Positions 1 through 8,872 are shown, counted from the first letter of the stretch. The stretch: 64,000 nucleotides of DNA from Thiodiazotropha sp037384445 (GCA_037384445.1 JARRNY010000033.1:1-64000); one strand, 5' to 3'. The notes: generated from the sequence alone by a model not told the origin. Translations and numbers: made by a program.

Positions 1-1
1 G

Positions 2-511
2 ATGTCGCTGGTGGCGCTGGTACTGGCGGCGGTCTACCCCTTTATGAAGCGCTTTACCCATCTGCCTCAGGTGGTGCTCGGCGCGGCCTTCGGCTGGGCC
101 GTGCCGATGGCTTTCATGGCCATCAATGAAACGATCACTCCCATAGCCTGGCTGCTCTTCATCAGCGCCATCATCTGGGCCCTGATCTACGATACCCAGT
201 ACGCCATGGTGGACCGGGAGGATGACCTGAAGATCGGCGTCAAGTCGACAGCCATTCTGTTTGGCCGCTATGACAACCTGATCATCGGGCTTCTACAGCT
301 GCTGATGCTGGCACTGCTGGTGCAGGTGGGAGTGATGGCAGGATTGGGTTGGGTCTACTACCTGGGGCTGTTGGTCGGCACCGCTCTGTTTGTCTATCAA
401 CAATGGTTGACCCGCGAACGCCAGCCCAAGGCCTGTTTTGACGCCTTCCTCAATAACAATCTCTTTGGCATGGCGATCTTTCTCGGCCTGGTTTTCGACT
501 ATCTGCTTTAG
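2..511 (+). CDS. ubiA: 4-hydroxybenzoate polyprenyltransferase UbiA, C-terminal part (5' truncated by window)
   Basis: Integral membrane prenyltransferase of ubiquinone synthesis that joins the polyprenyl chain to 4-hydroxybenzoate. About 169 residues are present, against roughly 290 for the family, so the N-terminal half lies left of the window; the ATG at position 2 is internal. The second Asp-rich motif (YDTQYAMVDREDD, about residue 64 of the fragment) that binds Mg-diphosphate is intact, as is the VKSTAILFG segment that follows. Several hydrophobic helices continue to the end. The stop codon TAG is the first base run of a short repeat (511-586). Identity is very secure from the motif context. 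Confidence 0.95.
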   Translation: MSLVALVLAAVYPFMKRFTHLPQVVLGAAFGWAVPMAFMAINETITPIAWLLFISAIIWALIYDTQYAMVDREDDLKIGVKSTAILFGRYDNLIIGLLQLLMLALLVQVGVMAGLGWVYYLGLLVGTALFVYQQWLTRERQPKACFDAFLNNNLFGMAIFLGLVFDYLL

Positions 512-586
512 CCCGGATATTTCACCCGGCCGCTTAGAAGTGCGAATAAGGTACGATCATCGCGTTCCCGGGTGAAGCATTCGGGC
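511..586. repeat. Short imperfect palindromic repeat between ubiA and the DUF255 gene; second copy near 12549-12583
   Basis: The left arm (511-529) and right arm (568-586) are inverted copies with about 16 of 19 bases matching, around a 38-base centre. The left part (about 509-545) recurs in inverted orientation at 12549-12583 with only about two differences. The element supplies part of the stop codons of both flanking convergent genes. It resembles a REP-type intergenic repeat and could act as a bidirectional transcription stop; that function is inferred. Confidence 0.6.
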
Positions 587-2970
587 TAGTGAATCCCGAC
601 CCGCAGGGTGATCTGTTCGGGAGGAAGGCAGACCTGGTCGTTGCAGGCCTGCAGACGAATCTCCACCGGCAGGGTCAGATGTGACGGGGTTTCGCCATCA
701 GGCTCGACAAGGGCCTCGAGTGTGAGCTGGCCGGAGTAGAGCGAGATCGGTGTCTCCTGGAATCCCAGCTGCTGATCCTCGCCGCTGGGGTAGTGAATCG
801 ATTTCAGCCTCCAGCCACTTCCGGCGGCGAGGGAGACCTCGGTGCCGATCAGGTCTGGGTCGCCGGGCTGGTTGCTGTTGAGGTGCCAGCCGGTTGGAAT
901 GTCGAGTTCGATCTTCAGCTGTCGCACGCGCTTCGCCTGAGCCTCAAGCTTGGCCTGCAGACGAATGCCGCCCTGCGCGGCGTAACCGGTGGTATCGAGT
1001 TCGCCCTGCAGATGATCCATGATGGCGCTGAGCATGTAGCTGTAGCTATAGGGCTGCTCCTGCAGGGCGTGGGCAAAGCGGCCGATCAGGTTATCCGTCT
1101 GCTGACGGTAGCGCGGATTGTCGCTGCGTTGGGCAAGCCGTTGCAGGACGCGCAGGGCCACCGAGGTGCCGGAAGGGGTGGCGCCATCGCCGCCTTCGTC
1201 CTTGGGTCTGCCCATGGCGGTGATACCGGCTTCGGCTTCGTTCATATAGAAACCGCCCCCCTCATTGTCGAGGAAACGCTCCAGCAGAGCGTTGGCCAAC
1301 TCCTCGGCGCGTGCCAGCCAGCGCGGCTCACCAGTGAGGTCGTAGAGAGCGAGCAGTGCCTCGGCGAAATAGGCGTAGTCCTCTTGCGCGGCGATGACCG
1401 AGGAGCGGCCAGCGAGATGGACCCGCCATAGCTGGCCTGGGCCGCGCCGGTTCTGCTGCCAGAGAAACTCGGCGGCCCGCTCAGCGGCCTGGCGGTAGTC
1501 GTTCGAGCCAAGCAGGCCGGCCGCTTCGGCGAAAGCGGTGATCATCATGCCGTTCCAGGCGGTGACGATTTTGTCATCGCGCAACGGCGGCACCCGTTGA
1601 TTGCGACTCTTGAGCAGCACCCCGTTGATGTGGTCGAGCCGCTGACGCAGCGTAGCAAGCTCCATCTTGTGCCTCTGCGCATACGCCTCCAGGGTCTGTT
1701 CCAAGTGAAGGATGTTGCGGCCCTCGAAGTTGCCGATGCGGGAGATCGAGTAGATCGATTTGGCCAGCTTTGCATCTTCGGCTTCCAAGGCGTTGCGGAT
1801 CTCGCTAAGGGTCCAGGTGAAGAAGAGCCCCTCTTCGCCTTCACTGTCGGCGTCGGTGGCGGAGTAGAAGCCCCCCTCCGGGGCTGTCATCTCGCGCAGC
1901 ACATAGTCGAGGGTCTGGCTGGTGACCCGGCGATAGCGTTCGCGGCCGGTCAGGCGCCAGGCGCCGAGGTAGAGGCGGCTGAGATGGGCCTGGTTGTAGA
2001 GCATCTTTTCGAAGTGCGGCACCAGCCACTCATAGTCGGTGGAGTAGCGATGGAAGCCGCCGCTGATCTGGTCGTAGATACCGCCATGCATCATGTGGTC
2101 GAGGGTGGTGGTCAGCATCCCCAGGGCCTTGGCGTCGTTGTTTCGCTCAGCCTGGTCCAGCAGCAGGAAGAGCCAGGGCTCCTGCGGAAACTTCGGCGCC
2201 TGGCCGAAGCCGCCCTGAATCTCGTCGAAGATCTTAGCCATGGACGCTACGGCGAGGGCCGCGATGGCTGGATCGAAGGCCTTGGAAGCGCCGCTAAGGC
2301 GGTTGTTCTCGGCCACCGCAGCAGCGATCTGGTCTGCCTGCGCATCCACCTCTTGACGCCGCTCGCTCCACACTTGGGCCACCTGCTGGAGCAGGTCGGT
2401 GAACGCTTTGGGTGGGTAGTAGGTGCCACCGAAGAAGGGTTTGCCCTCTGGGGTCAGGAAGCTGGACATGGGCCAGCCGCCGCGGCCGCTGATCAGTGTC
2501 ACCGCAGTCATATAGATCTGGTCCACATCGGGATGACTCTCCCGGTCGACCTTGATGGAGATGAAATGCTGATTCAGAAAAGCGGCAATGGCCGGGTCTT
2601 CGAAGCTCTCCCGCTCCATGACATGGCACCAGTGACAGGTGGAGTAACCAATGGAGAGGAAGACCGGCTTGTTCTCCTGTTTGGCCTGTTCGAAGGCCGC
2701 ATCCGACCAGGGGTGCCAGTCGACCGGATTGTGAGCGTGTTGCAGCAGGTAGGGGGAGTCCTCCAGAATCAGCCGGTTGATGTAGGTTGGCGTGCCGTCC
2801 TCGTTGAAGTGTTCGGTACGCGGGTGGTAGCCGGCGCCTTTTGCGCGGTAGGCTTGAGTCAGTTGTTCCTGCAGTTCCACGGATCTTGCTATCCCTTCGT
2901 GTTGGGTGATGGCTTGAGTCGGCAGGCTGATACCCAGCCAGAGCAGTGCGAACAGGTTTTTCCGATGCAT
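586..2970 (-). CDS. Exported DUF255 (YyaL-like) thioredoxin-domain protein with a C-terminal DsbD-N-like domain
   Basis: About 794 residues. The ATG at 2970 gives a signal-peptide-like start (MHRKNLFALLWLGISLPTQA); a GTG at 2979 is the alternative. Residues about 65-230 form the DUF255 thioredoxin domain, with CHWC at 112-115. The middle (about 240-640) is the alpha/alpha toroid typical of YyaL/SPATA20 proteins. The last ~120 residues are a beta-rich segment ending in CNDQVCLPPEQITL, which resembles the CxxxxCxPP end of the DsbD N-terminal (cDsbD-alpha) domain. YyaL relatives are normally cytosolic and lack this tail, so the protein looks like a periplasmic redox fusion. The substrate is unknown. 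It converges on ubiA and stands alone. Confidence 0.85.
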   Translation of the reverse strand: MHRKNLFALLWLGISLPTQAITQHEGIARSVELQEQLTQAYRAKGAGYHPRTEHFNEDGTPTYINRLILEDSPYLLQHAHNPVDWHPWSDAAFEQAKQENKPVFLSIGYSTCHWCHVMERESFEDPAIAAFLNQHFISIKVDRESHPDVDQIYMTAVTLISGRGGWPMSSFLTPEGKPFFGGTYYPPKAFTDLLQQVAQVWSERRQEVDAQADQIAAAVAENNRLSGASKAFDPAIAALAVASMAKIFDEIQGGFGQAPKFPQEPWLFLLLDQAERNNDAKALGMLTTTLDHMMHGGIYDQISGGFHRYSTDYEWLVPHFEKMLYNQAHLSRLYLGAWRLTGRERYRRVTSQTLDYVLREMTAPEGGFYSATDADSEGEEGLFFTWTLSEIRNALEAEDAKLAKSIYSISRIGNFEGRNILHLEQTLEAYAQRHKMELATLRQRLDHINGVLLKSRNQRVPPLRDDKIVTAWNGMMITAFAEAAGLLGSNDYRQAAERAAEFLWQQNRRGPGQLWRVHLAGRSSVIAAQEDYAYFAEALLALYDLTGEPRWLARAEELANALLERFLDNEGGGFYMNEAEAGITAMGRPKDEGGDGATPSGTSVALRVLQRLAQRSDNPRYRQQTDNLIGRFAHALQEQPYSYSYMLSAIMDHLQGELDTTGYAAQGGIRLQAKLEAQAKRVRQLKIELDIPTGWHLNSNQPGDPDLIGTEVSLAAGSGWRLKSIHYPSGEDQQLGFQETPISLYSGQLTLEALVEPDGETPSHLTLPVEIRLQACNDQVCLPPEQITLRVGIH

Positions 2971-3201
2971 CAGATACACGCTCGTGGGTGGCCGCTTGCT
3001 TCTGCTTTAGAGTCCTGGCCAGCCGAGAGTTCGTGCGAGGGTTGACGAACTGGTCTGCTGAACGGTTGGCTACGACTGTTGTCAGTTGGCTGAGTTATTC
3101 GTATTGAATTGGTCTAAAGACCATTCTGGCAGTTGAACTGCCGGGGAAAAACATTCAGGCTGTCTGGAAATCACTGCGGCCTGTGGCAGAATGGAACCTC
3201 T

Positions 3202-3627
3202 ATGCAGCACAAGCACGCCCTTCGAATTCTTGCTCTCTCCCTCTGGCTGACCCTGGGTTGCTTGTTGCCCGCTATTGCCTTGGCGGATGATTTTGACGAA
3301 GCTGTGTCGGCCTTGGCTGACGGCGACTACCGGATTGCCTATCGGGGATTCAAGCGCCTGGCACAGCAGGACCATCCGCAGGCTCAATTCCAGCTCGGTA
3401 TGCTCTATCTTGCGGGTCAGGGAGTGGAGATGGACGTTGCGCAGGGCATAGAATGGCTCGAGCGCGCCGCCAATGGCGGCCTCTATCTGGCAGCCAATGA
3501 GTTGGCGCAGATCTATCTCGCGGGCCGTGGCGTGGCGCCGGATGAGCAGGAGGCGATGAAATGGGTGGAGTTGGCGACCAAACTGGCAGAGCAGAACAGT
3601 GATGAGGCGGATGAAGGTTGTGAATGA
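3202..3627 (+). CDS. Small exported Sel1-repeat protein
   Basis: 141 residues from the ATG at 3202, chosen because it gives a clean signal peptide (hydrophobic run LRILALSLWLTLGCLLPAIA) with a likely cut after ALA. Two Sel1-like repeats follow (about residues 53-88 and 89-125) with the signature pattern AQFQLGMLYLAGQGV and AANELAQIYLAGRGV. Sel1/TPR proteins act as protein-protein adaptors; here the location would be the periplasm. It lies 45 bases upstream of the exeA-like gene on the same strand and may be co-transcribed, so a role alongside that peptidoglycan-linked ATPase is possible but unproven. Confidence 0.85.
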   Translation: MQHKHALRILALSLWLTLGCLLPAIALADDFDEAVSALADGDYRIAYRGFKRLAQQDHPQAQFQLGMLYLAGQGVEMDVAQGIEWLERAANGGLYLAANELAQIYLAGRGVAPDEQEAMKWVELATKLAEQNSDEADEGCE

Positions 3628-3672
3628 AGGCTACGCATGGACCCTCGCGCCTGAACCGGATTGTCGCCGCCG

Positions 3673-5304
3673 ATGATGAAATTCCGCGACTTCGGCTTCA
3701 ACGAGAATCCCTTCTCCATCACCCCTGATCCGCGCTATCTCTACCTCAGTCGCGGTCATGAGGAGAGCCTGGCTCACCTGATCTATGGCACCGGACCCAA
3801 CGGCGGCTTCGTGCTGCTCACCGGCGAGGTAGGCACGGGCAAGACCCTGTTGATCCGCAGCCTGCTTGCACAGCAGCTGAGTGACGTGGAACTCGCCCTG
3901 GTGCTCAATCCTCGGCTCTCACGCCGCGAATTCCTGGCAACCATCTGCGATGAACTGGGTATCGAATACCCCGGCCCTCCTTACTCCCTCAAACAGTTGA
4001 TGGATACCCTTTCCCGGCACCTGCTCAAGACCCACAGCGAAGGACGCCATACAGTGCTGGTGGTCGACGAGGCGCAGAATCTCAGTCCGCGGGTACTGGA
4101 GCAGGTTCGGCTGCTGACCAACCTGGAGACCACCCGCCACAAACTGCTGCGTATCATCCTTGTCGGCCAACCAGAGCTGCTGCAGATGCTGGAGCGAAAA
4201 GAGCTCCGGCAGGTCGATCAGCGGATTACCGCCCGTTACCACCTCTCGCCCCTGGAACGCCAGGAGACGGCGCGTTATATCACCCATCGGTTGGCGGTCG
4301 CCGGTATCCGGGAAGACCTCTTTACGCCAATGGCCATGCGCATGATTCATCGTTACTCCAGGGGTGTGCCGCGCATGATCAACACCCTCTGTGAGCGAGT
4401 GCTGCTGGCCATCTTCACCCAGGGTAGAGAGCGTGCCAATGTGGTGCTGGTGTGGATGGCGGCGCGTGAGGTGCGTGGCCGAAAACGCCGCTCACCGGTT
4501 TTGGCTTGGTCAGTTTTTACCTTGGCGATAGCGGCGCCAGCTGTGGAGAGTGCACAGGTCGAGCCGGCCAGTGTTGCTTCCCCTATGCCATCCAGTGAAG
4601 AAGTCGTGACTGTCGCCGAAGCGCCGGCGGCTGAACTGCCGGAGAATCCGCCAGTGGATGATCAGGTGGAAAGCTTCGATTTGCAGCGTCTGTTCCGCCT
4701 GCCGCAGAAGCAGAATCAGCTCTATCAGACCCTCTATTCGCTCTGGGGTGAGAGCTACCAGACTCAATCACCTGAGACACCCTGCATGCAGGCACCAATG
4801 AGTGGCTTGCGCTGTTTGCGCGATCGGGGGGACTGGAAGCAGATTGATGATCTCAATCGGCCCCTGCTGCTGCGTCTGGTACAGGAGAAGCGCTCCAGAT
4901 TGTTGCTGCTCAAGCTGAAAGACAACGACCTTCTGGTGGTTGATGACGGTCGCGGCGAGGCACTGCTGGAGACCTCAAAGCTAGAGAGCTACTGGGATGG
5001 GGAGTTTGTCTTGCTCTGGCGGCCTCACGGCGGAGTGGCGCTGATCGGAGAAGGTTCCACCGGCGAGGCGGTGACCTGGCTGCGTCAGCAATTGCTTCAG
5101 TTCGATCACCAGCCGGTAACACCGGTGGTCGGAGTCGACCGCTTCGATGAAACGCTGAAACACCGCCTGCAGGCATTCCAGCGGCAGCACGGACTTGTCG
5201 ATGATGGGGTGGCGGGACAGCAGACCCTCATCTACCTGAATAATCTGACGCTGATGCCGGGTACGCCCACCTTATTGGCGGATGCAGGAATGGGGGAGGG
5301 TTGA
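3673..5304 (+). CDS. exeA: ExeA/GspA-like AAA ATPase with C-terminal peptidoglycan-binding domain
   Basis: 543 residues from the ATG at 3673 (an adjacent ATG at 3676 is equally good; a TTG at 3661 lies upstream). The N-terminus carries the family signature FNENPFSITPDPRYLYLS. Walker A is GEVGTGKT (51-58) and Walker B LVVDEAQNL lies near 130. A single membrane segment follows at about 275-290 (LAWSVFTLAIAAPAV), then a periplasmic region with a C39-peptidase-like fold and a peptidoglycan-binding domain at the C-terminus (FQRQHGLVDDGVAGQQTLIYLN). ExeA works with ExeB to remodel peptidoglycan for assembly of the type II secretin. The partner gene follows directly, its ATG one base after the TGA, but no other gsp genes are near. 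Confidence 0.9.
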   Translation: MMKFRDFGFNENPFSITPDPRYLYLSRGHEESLAHLIYGTGPNGGFVLLTGEVGTGKTLLIRSLLAQQLSDVELALVLNPRLSRREFLATICDELGIEYPGPPYSLKQLMDTLSRHLLKTHSEGRHTVLVVDEAQNLSPRVLEQVRLLTNLETTRHKLLRIILVGQPELLQMLERKELRQVDQRITARYHLSPLERQETARYITHRLAVAGIREDLFTPMAMRMIHRYSRGVPRMINTLCERVLLAIFTQGRERANVVLVWMAAREVRGRKRRSPVLAWSVFTLAIAAPAVESAQVEPASVASPMPSSEEVVTVAEAPAAELPENPPVDDQVESFDLQRLFRLPQKQNQLYQTLYSLWGESYQTQSPETPCMQAPMSGLRCLRDRGDWKQIDDLNRPLLLRLVQEKRSRLLLLKLKDNDLLVVDDGRGEALLETSKLESYWDGEFVLLWRPHGGVALIGEGSTGEAVTWLRQQLLQFDHQPVTPVVGVDRFDETLKHRLQAFQRQHGLVDDGVAGQQTLIYLNNLTLMPGTPTLLADAGMGEG

Positions 5305-5305
5305 G

Positions 5306-5887
5306 ATGTCCTTGATACTGGAGGCGCTGAAGAAGGCGGAACGGCAGCACAAACTGGGTGAGGTACCCAGTCTCGGCGCCCAGCCGAGCGACCCACCACC
5401 ACCAGGTATGCGTGGAATGGGGTGGCTGCTGCTGGTTCTGTTTGCCTGCCTGATGCTCGGTCTGGGGCTCTACCTGGGTGGCTTCCGCCTCGCGCCGCCA
5501 GCAGAACAAGGGCCGATCGTATCGACGCCCCCTGCCACACCGCCCCCTGTGATATCGGAACCGACGCCACAGCCCTTGGCTCCGGCTCCGCTAGCGGAGG
5601 TCGTGCCCGAAGCGCCAATTGAGAATATACCGCCCCCTCCGCCACCGAAGCCTGCGCGGCCACTCAACGAGATGCCGAGTGGTTACGTCGCCAATCTGCC
5701 AAGCCTCAATATCGATATTCACAGCTACGATAAACAGCCCTCCAAGCGCTATGTACTGATCAATATGGAGCGCTACCACGAAGGCGACTATCTGGCAGAG
5801 GGCCCGCAATTGATCGAGGTTCTCACCGATGGGGTGGTTCTGGAACACCTGGGAGAGCGCTTCATTCTGCCGATCGGTAATCAGTAG
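5306..5887 (+). CDS. gspB: GspB/ExeB-like type II secretion assembly protein
   Basis: 193 residues from the ATG at 5306, preceded by GGGGGAGGG as ribosome site. The first residues MSLILEALKKAERQHKLGEVP are the conserved cytoplasmic start of GspB proteins. One membrane helix follows (about 40-62, GWLLLVLFACLMLGLGLYL), then a long Pro/Ala-rich linker (about 70-125) and a compact C-terminal domain (NIDIHSYDKQPSKRYVLINM...RFILPI) typical of the GspB C-terminus. It is expected to form an inner-membrane complex with the ExeA-like ATPase encoded just upstream and to help place the secretin in the outer membrane. Confidence 0.88.
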   Translation: MSLILEALKKAERQHKLGEVPSLGAQPSDPPPPGMRGMGWLLLVLFACLMLGLGLYLGGFRLAPPAEQGPIVSTPPATPPPVISEPTPQPLAPAPLAEVVPEAPIENIPPPPPPKPARPLNEMPSGYVANLPSLNIDIHSYDKQPSKRYVLINMERYHEGDYLAEGPQLIEVLTDGVVLEHLGERFILPIGNQ

Positions 5888-5967
5888 GCAGATGTGCCGC
5901 AGGGTTAGTCCCCGCAAAGATAGCGTCGGTGACAGCCCCGTTTGAATAACAGCGACGACTGACTTCC

Positions 5968-6825
5968 CTATAAGACCTTGCCCAGCGGATTGAGCAGATG
6001 GAGCAGATTGTTCATCTCCGGCTCCATCAGATCACCGATTTCGCTACAGCCCGCCAGGGTAACGCCCAGCCGCTTCAGAGACTCCGGGTGCGGTTGCATC
6101 ACTCCCTCATCGATCGGCAGACCGGTGGCGCGGGCACGCGCCATCTGGTTGGCAAGGTGGACCGTCGCTGTGGCCAGAGGATCGCGCAGGGCGCGCATCG
6201 GCTCCGGGTGGTACTCGGTCGATTCGATCAATGATTCAGGCAGCTGCCACTGGCGCATCAGTGTGGCGCCGACCCGGGCATAGTCGAGCCCAAGCACCTC
6301 CCGTTCCACCTCGACCAGCGGACGCGCCTGCTCCAAAGAGAGCTGATCCGCATACAGGGACTCCTTTGGGATGCTCTGGTAGAGGATGAGGTGTCCCAGG
6401 TCGCTCAGCAGTCCCGCGACGAAGAGCCGTTCAGGCTGCACCATATGACAGACCTTGGCCAGCTGCTGCGCCACCAGGCCGCAGAAGACACTCTGGCGCC
6501 AGAAACTCGCGACATCGTGCAGATTTGGGTCGATGCCGCTGAAACTGTGGGCAACAGCGGTCGCCAACGCCAGGTCGTGGATCTGCTGAGTGCCAAGCAG
6601 GCTTACCGCACGGGGGATGTTGTCTATCCGATTGGCGAGACCGAAGTAGGGGCTGTTGACCAGTCTCAGTATGCGAGTGGTCAGGGCAGGGTCGTAGCTG
6701 ATGGCTTCAGCTACCTCCTGCACGGTGTAGTTGGGACTTCTGAGTACCCCTTTGAGCTTCAGGTAGGCCTCGGGAAGGCTGATCAGCTTGGCATCGCGGG
6801 TGACCCTCTCCCATAGGGTGGACAT
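5968..6825 (-). CDS. HDOD-domain protein
   Basis: 285 residues, almost entirely one HDOD domain (about residues 20-215): LPEAYLKLKGVLRSP, ISYDPALTTRILRLVNSPYFGL, IPRAVSLLGTQQIHDLALATAV. HDOD is related to the HD phosphohydrolases but lacks the metal-binding HD pair and is regarded as a signalling or adaptor domain. No receiver, GGDEF or EAL domain is attached. It stands alone between gspB (convergent) and comF (same strand). Function is unknown beyond likely signal transduction. Confidence 0.85.
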   Translation of the reverse strand: MSTLWERVTRDAKLISLPEAYLKLKGVLRSPNYTVQEVAEAISYDPALTTRILRLVNSPYFGLANRIDNIPRAVSLLGTQQIHDLALATAVAHSFSGIDPNLHDVASFWRQSVFCGLVAQQLAKVCHMVQPERLFVAGLLSDLGHLILYQSIPKESLYADQLSLEQARPLVEVEREVLGLDYARVGATLMRQWQLPESLIESTEYHPEPMRALRDPLATATVHLANQMARARATGLPIDEGVMQPHPESLKRLGVTLAGCSEIGDLMEPEMNNLLHLLNPLGKVL

Positions 6826-6914
6826 GGTGTTACCTCAAAACGTTGGGGTGAAGAGTCGGGTCGGTAAAGAACTCTGCTTCAGTATAACAACAGCCAGCAA
6901 TTCGGTTATCCCTC

Positions 6915-7622
6915 TTATGCCTGTGGCGTCCTTGCCAGTGCCCAGACGTCGACCCGATCGGCACCTGCACGAAGCAGTGCCTGGCTAGCGGCGGTGACAG
7001 TGCTGCCGGTTGTTATCACATCGTCGAAAAGTGCGATGTGCCGGCCAGCGAGCGCCGAGTCGGCCTCGAATGCAGACTTCAGGTTTCGGCGCCTGGCGTT
7101 TAAGTCGAGACCTGTTTGCGGTGGTGTCGGACGCGTACGCCGGCAGTGCTGCCAGTTGATCCTCAGGTCGAATTCGGCGGCAACTCTGCGGGCCAGTTCC
7201 AGCGATTGATTGAAACCACGCTCACGCAGTCGATGGGGATGGAGGGGAATCGGCACAATGAGCTCGGGCATGGGCAGGTTGTCTGGCGCCAGTTGGCAGA
7301 AGAGTCGGCTCAAGGGTTTGGCCAGATGGAGTTTGTGGCCGAATTTGAACTCACCGATCAGCCGGCTCAAGGGTGGGTGGTAGAGCAGAGGCACACAACT
7401 TGTGGCAAAGGGCGGAGGGTGCCGGATGCAGTGGCCGCAGGGTTGCCCGGCTCCGCCGCTGACGGGTAAGGCGCAATGTGGACAGGCTGGGTTATTGAGC
7501 GGTAGTTCTGCACGACAGGCTGGGCAGAGGTTGATGTCCTGAGCGAGCGGGCTTGCGCAGACGGTGCAATGGTGGGGAAAGAGGGTGGATCGTACAAAAA
7601 ATAGACAGTTGTTAACCTGCAT
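6915..7622 (-). CDS. comF: ComF-family amidophosphoribosyltransferase-like protein
   Basis: 235 residues from the ATG at 7622, chosen for its strong ribosome site AAGGAAGG two bases upstream. An N-terminal double zinc ribbon has four CxxC-type pairs (CTVCASPL, CPACRAELP, CPHCALP, CGHC). The C-terminal phosphoribosyltransferase domain has the PRPP loop DDVITTGST near residue 200. ComF proteins are linked to DNA uptake and to GntX-like functions. The gene is divergent from bioB, and its start codon and ribosome site lie inside the BirA-type operator (7609-7641), so biotin status may affect its expression. This head-to-head comF/bioB order is common in gammaproteobacteria. Confidence 0.92.
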   Translation of the reverse strand: MQVNNCLFFVRSTLFPHHCTVCASPLAQDINLCPACRAELPLNNPACPHCALPVSGGAGQPCGHCIRHPPPFATSCVPLLYHPPLSRLIGEFKFGHKLHLAKPLSRLFCQLAPDNLPMPELIVPIPLHPHRLRERGFNQSLELARRVAAEFDLRINWQHCRRTRPTPPQTGLDLNARRRNLKSAFEADSALAGRHIALFDDVITTGSTVTAASQALLRAGADRVDVWALARTPQA

Positions 7623-7641
7623 AACCTTCCTTGGTTGACAG
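7609..7641. promoter_or_regulatory. BirA-type biotin operator between comF and bioB
   Basis: Two inverted half-sites TTGTTAACC (7609-7617) and GGTTGACAG (7633-7641) are separated by 15 bases. The known BirA consensus is TTGTAAACC-N14/15/16-GGTTTACAA, so the halves match 8/9 and 7/9. A likely bioB promoter overlaps: TTGACA at 7635-7640, 17 bases, then TCTATT at 7658-7663 (weak -10). Binding of biotinyl-AMP-loaded BirA here would block bioB and also cover the comF start region. Confidence 0.8.
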
Positions 7642-7700
7642 TTGCTTGACAATCAGGTCTATTTCGCACTCTTCAATCGCTAAACGAGCCGGTGCGCAAC

Positions 7701-8714
7701 ATGACTGAGACCACTATACGCCATGACTGGGAACTGGATGAAATCGAGTCCCTGCTCAACCAGCCCTTTAACGACCTGATCTTCCAGGCACAGCAGGTCC
7801 ACCGGGCCCATTTCGATCCCAACCGGGTACAGATGAGTAGCCTGCTCAGTATCAAAACCGGCGCCTGTGCAGAGGATTGCGGATACTGCTCTCAGAGCGC
7901 CAAACACACCACAGGTCTGGAGGCGGAGAAGCTGATGCCCCTGGATGACGTGGTGGAAGCGGCAGAGGCCGCCAAGGCCAAGGGCGCCACTCGTTTCTGC
8001 ATGGGCGCCGCCTGGCGCAACCCTACCGACAAGAACCTCTCCAGGGTGATCGAGATGGTGCAAGCGGTGCACGGACTCGGTATGGAGACCTGCCTCACCC
8101 TCGGTATGCTGACCCAGCCCCAGGCCGAGCGCCTGCGCGAGGCAGGGCTCGACTACTACAACCACAATCTCGACACCTCGCCGGAGTTCTACGGCAATGT
8201 CATCACCACCCGTACCTTCGATGACCGGTTGGATACCCTGGCCCATGTGCGCGATGCGGGCATCAACGTCTGCTCCGGCGGCATTCTCGGTATGGGGGAA
8301 TCGCGGCGGGATCGTGCCAGCATGCTGCGCGAACTGACCAATCTGCCGAAACACCCCGAGTCGGTGCCGATCAATATGCTGGTGCAGGTGGAGGGTACCC
8401 CCCTGTTCGGCGCCGAAGAGCTTGATCCCCTGGAGTTCGTACGCACCATCGCCAGCGCGCGCATCCTGATGCCCGCCTCCTACGTGCGTCTCTCCGCTGG
8501 CCGTAGCGAGATGAGCGACGAGATGCAGGCGCTCTGTTTTCTGGCGGGCGCCAACTCCATCTTCTATGGCGAACGCCTGTTGACCACCGACAATCCGGAG
8601 GCCGATCGCGATCAGGCCCTGTTGGCACGGCTCGGCATGCAGACAGAAGAGGCCATCGAGACCGAGGTCAAGGCGGCCAAGGTCCCCTGTAGCAAGCAAG
8701 CACAGGCGGTCTGA
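7701..8714 (+). CDS. bioB: Biotin synthase BioB
   Basis: Radical-SAM enzyme that inserts sulfur into dethiobiotin, the last step of biotin synthesis. 337 residues from the ATG at 7701 (an in-frame GTG at 7692 is an alternative). The radical-SAM cluster motif CAEDCGYC lies at residues 56-63; the conserved blocks TRFCMGAAWRNP, YYNHNLDTSPEFYG and NMLVQVEGTPL are present. First gene of the bioBFHCD cluster, separated from bioF by about 160 bases without an evident terminator. Regulation by BirA is suggested by the operator upstream. Confidence 0.98.
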   Translation: MTETTIRHDWELDEIESLLNQPFNDLIFQAQQVHRAHFDPNRVQMSSLLSIKTGACAEDCGYCSQSAKHTTGLEAEKLMPLDDVVEAAEAAKAKGATRFCMGAAWRNPTDKNLSRVIEMVQAVHGLGMETCLTLGMLTQPQAERLREAGLDYYNHNLDTSPEFYGNVITTRTFDDRLDTLAHVRDAGINVCSGGILGMGESRRDRASMLRELTNLPKHPESVPINMLVQVEGTPLFGAEELDPLEFVRTIASARILMPASYVRLSAGRSEMSDEMQALCFLAGANSIFYGERLLTTDNPEADRDQALLARLGMQTEEAIETEVKAAKVPCSKQAQAV

Positions 8715-8872
8715 TTGAGCAGTGGCCGGAGCGGTGAAGAGTGCGGTTAACTCCATCGTTCAGAGGCCAGATAGACCAGTAGGCCTTAACCCGGCCCTGG
8801 CAAAGCCTCCATCGGCTCCCGCATGAAAACTCAGTTCAACCCACGGTGCTTGATAAGGTATTGAGAGTCAGC

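Noticed and set aside
1597..3045. 482-codon open frame on the plus strand opposite the DUF255 gene
   Set aside because: It mirrors the opposite coding frame, has no domain or ribosome site, and the minus-strand gene is unmistakable.
7680..8756. 358-codon open frame antisense to bioB
   Set aside because: It is produced by the GC-rich codon pattern of bioB; the sequence has a His/Gly-rich composition with no family likeness.
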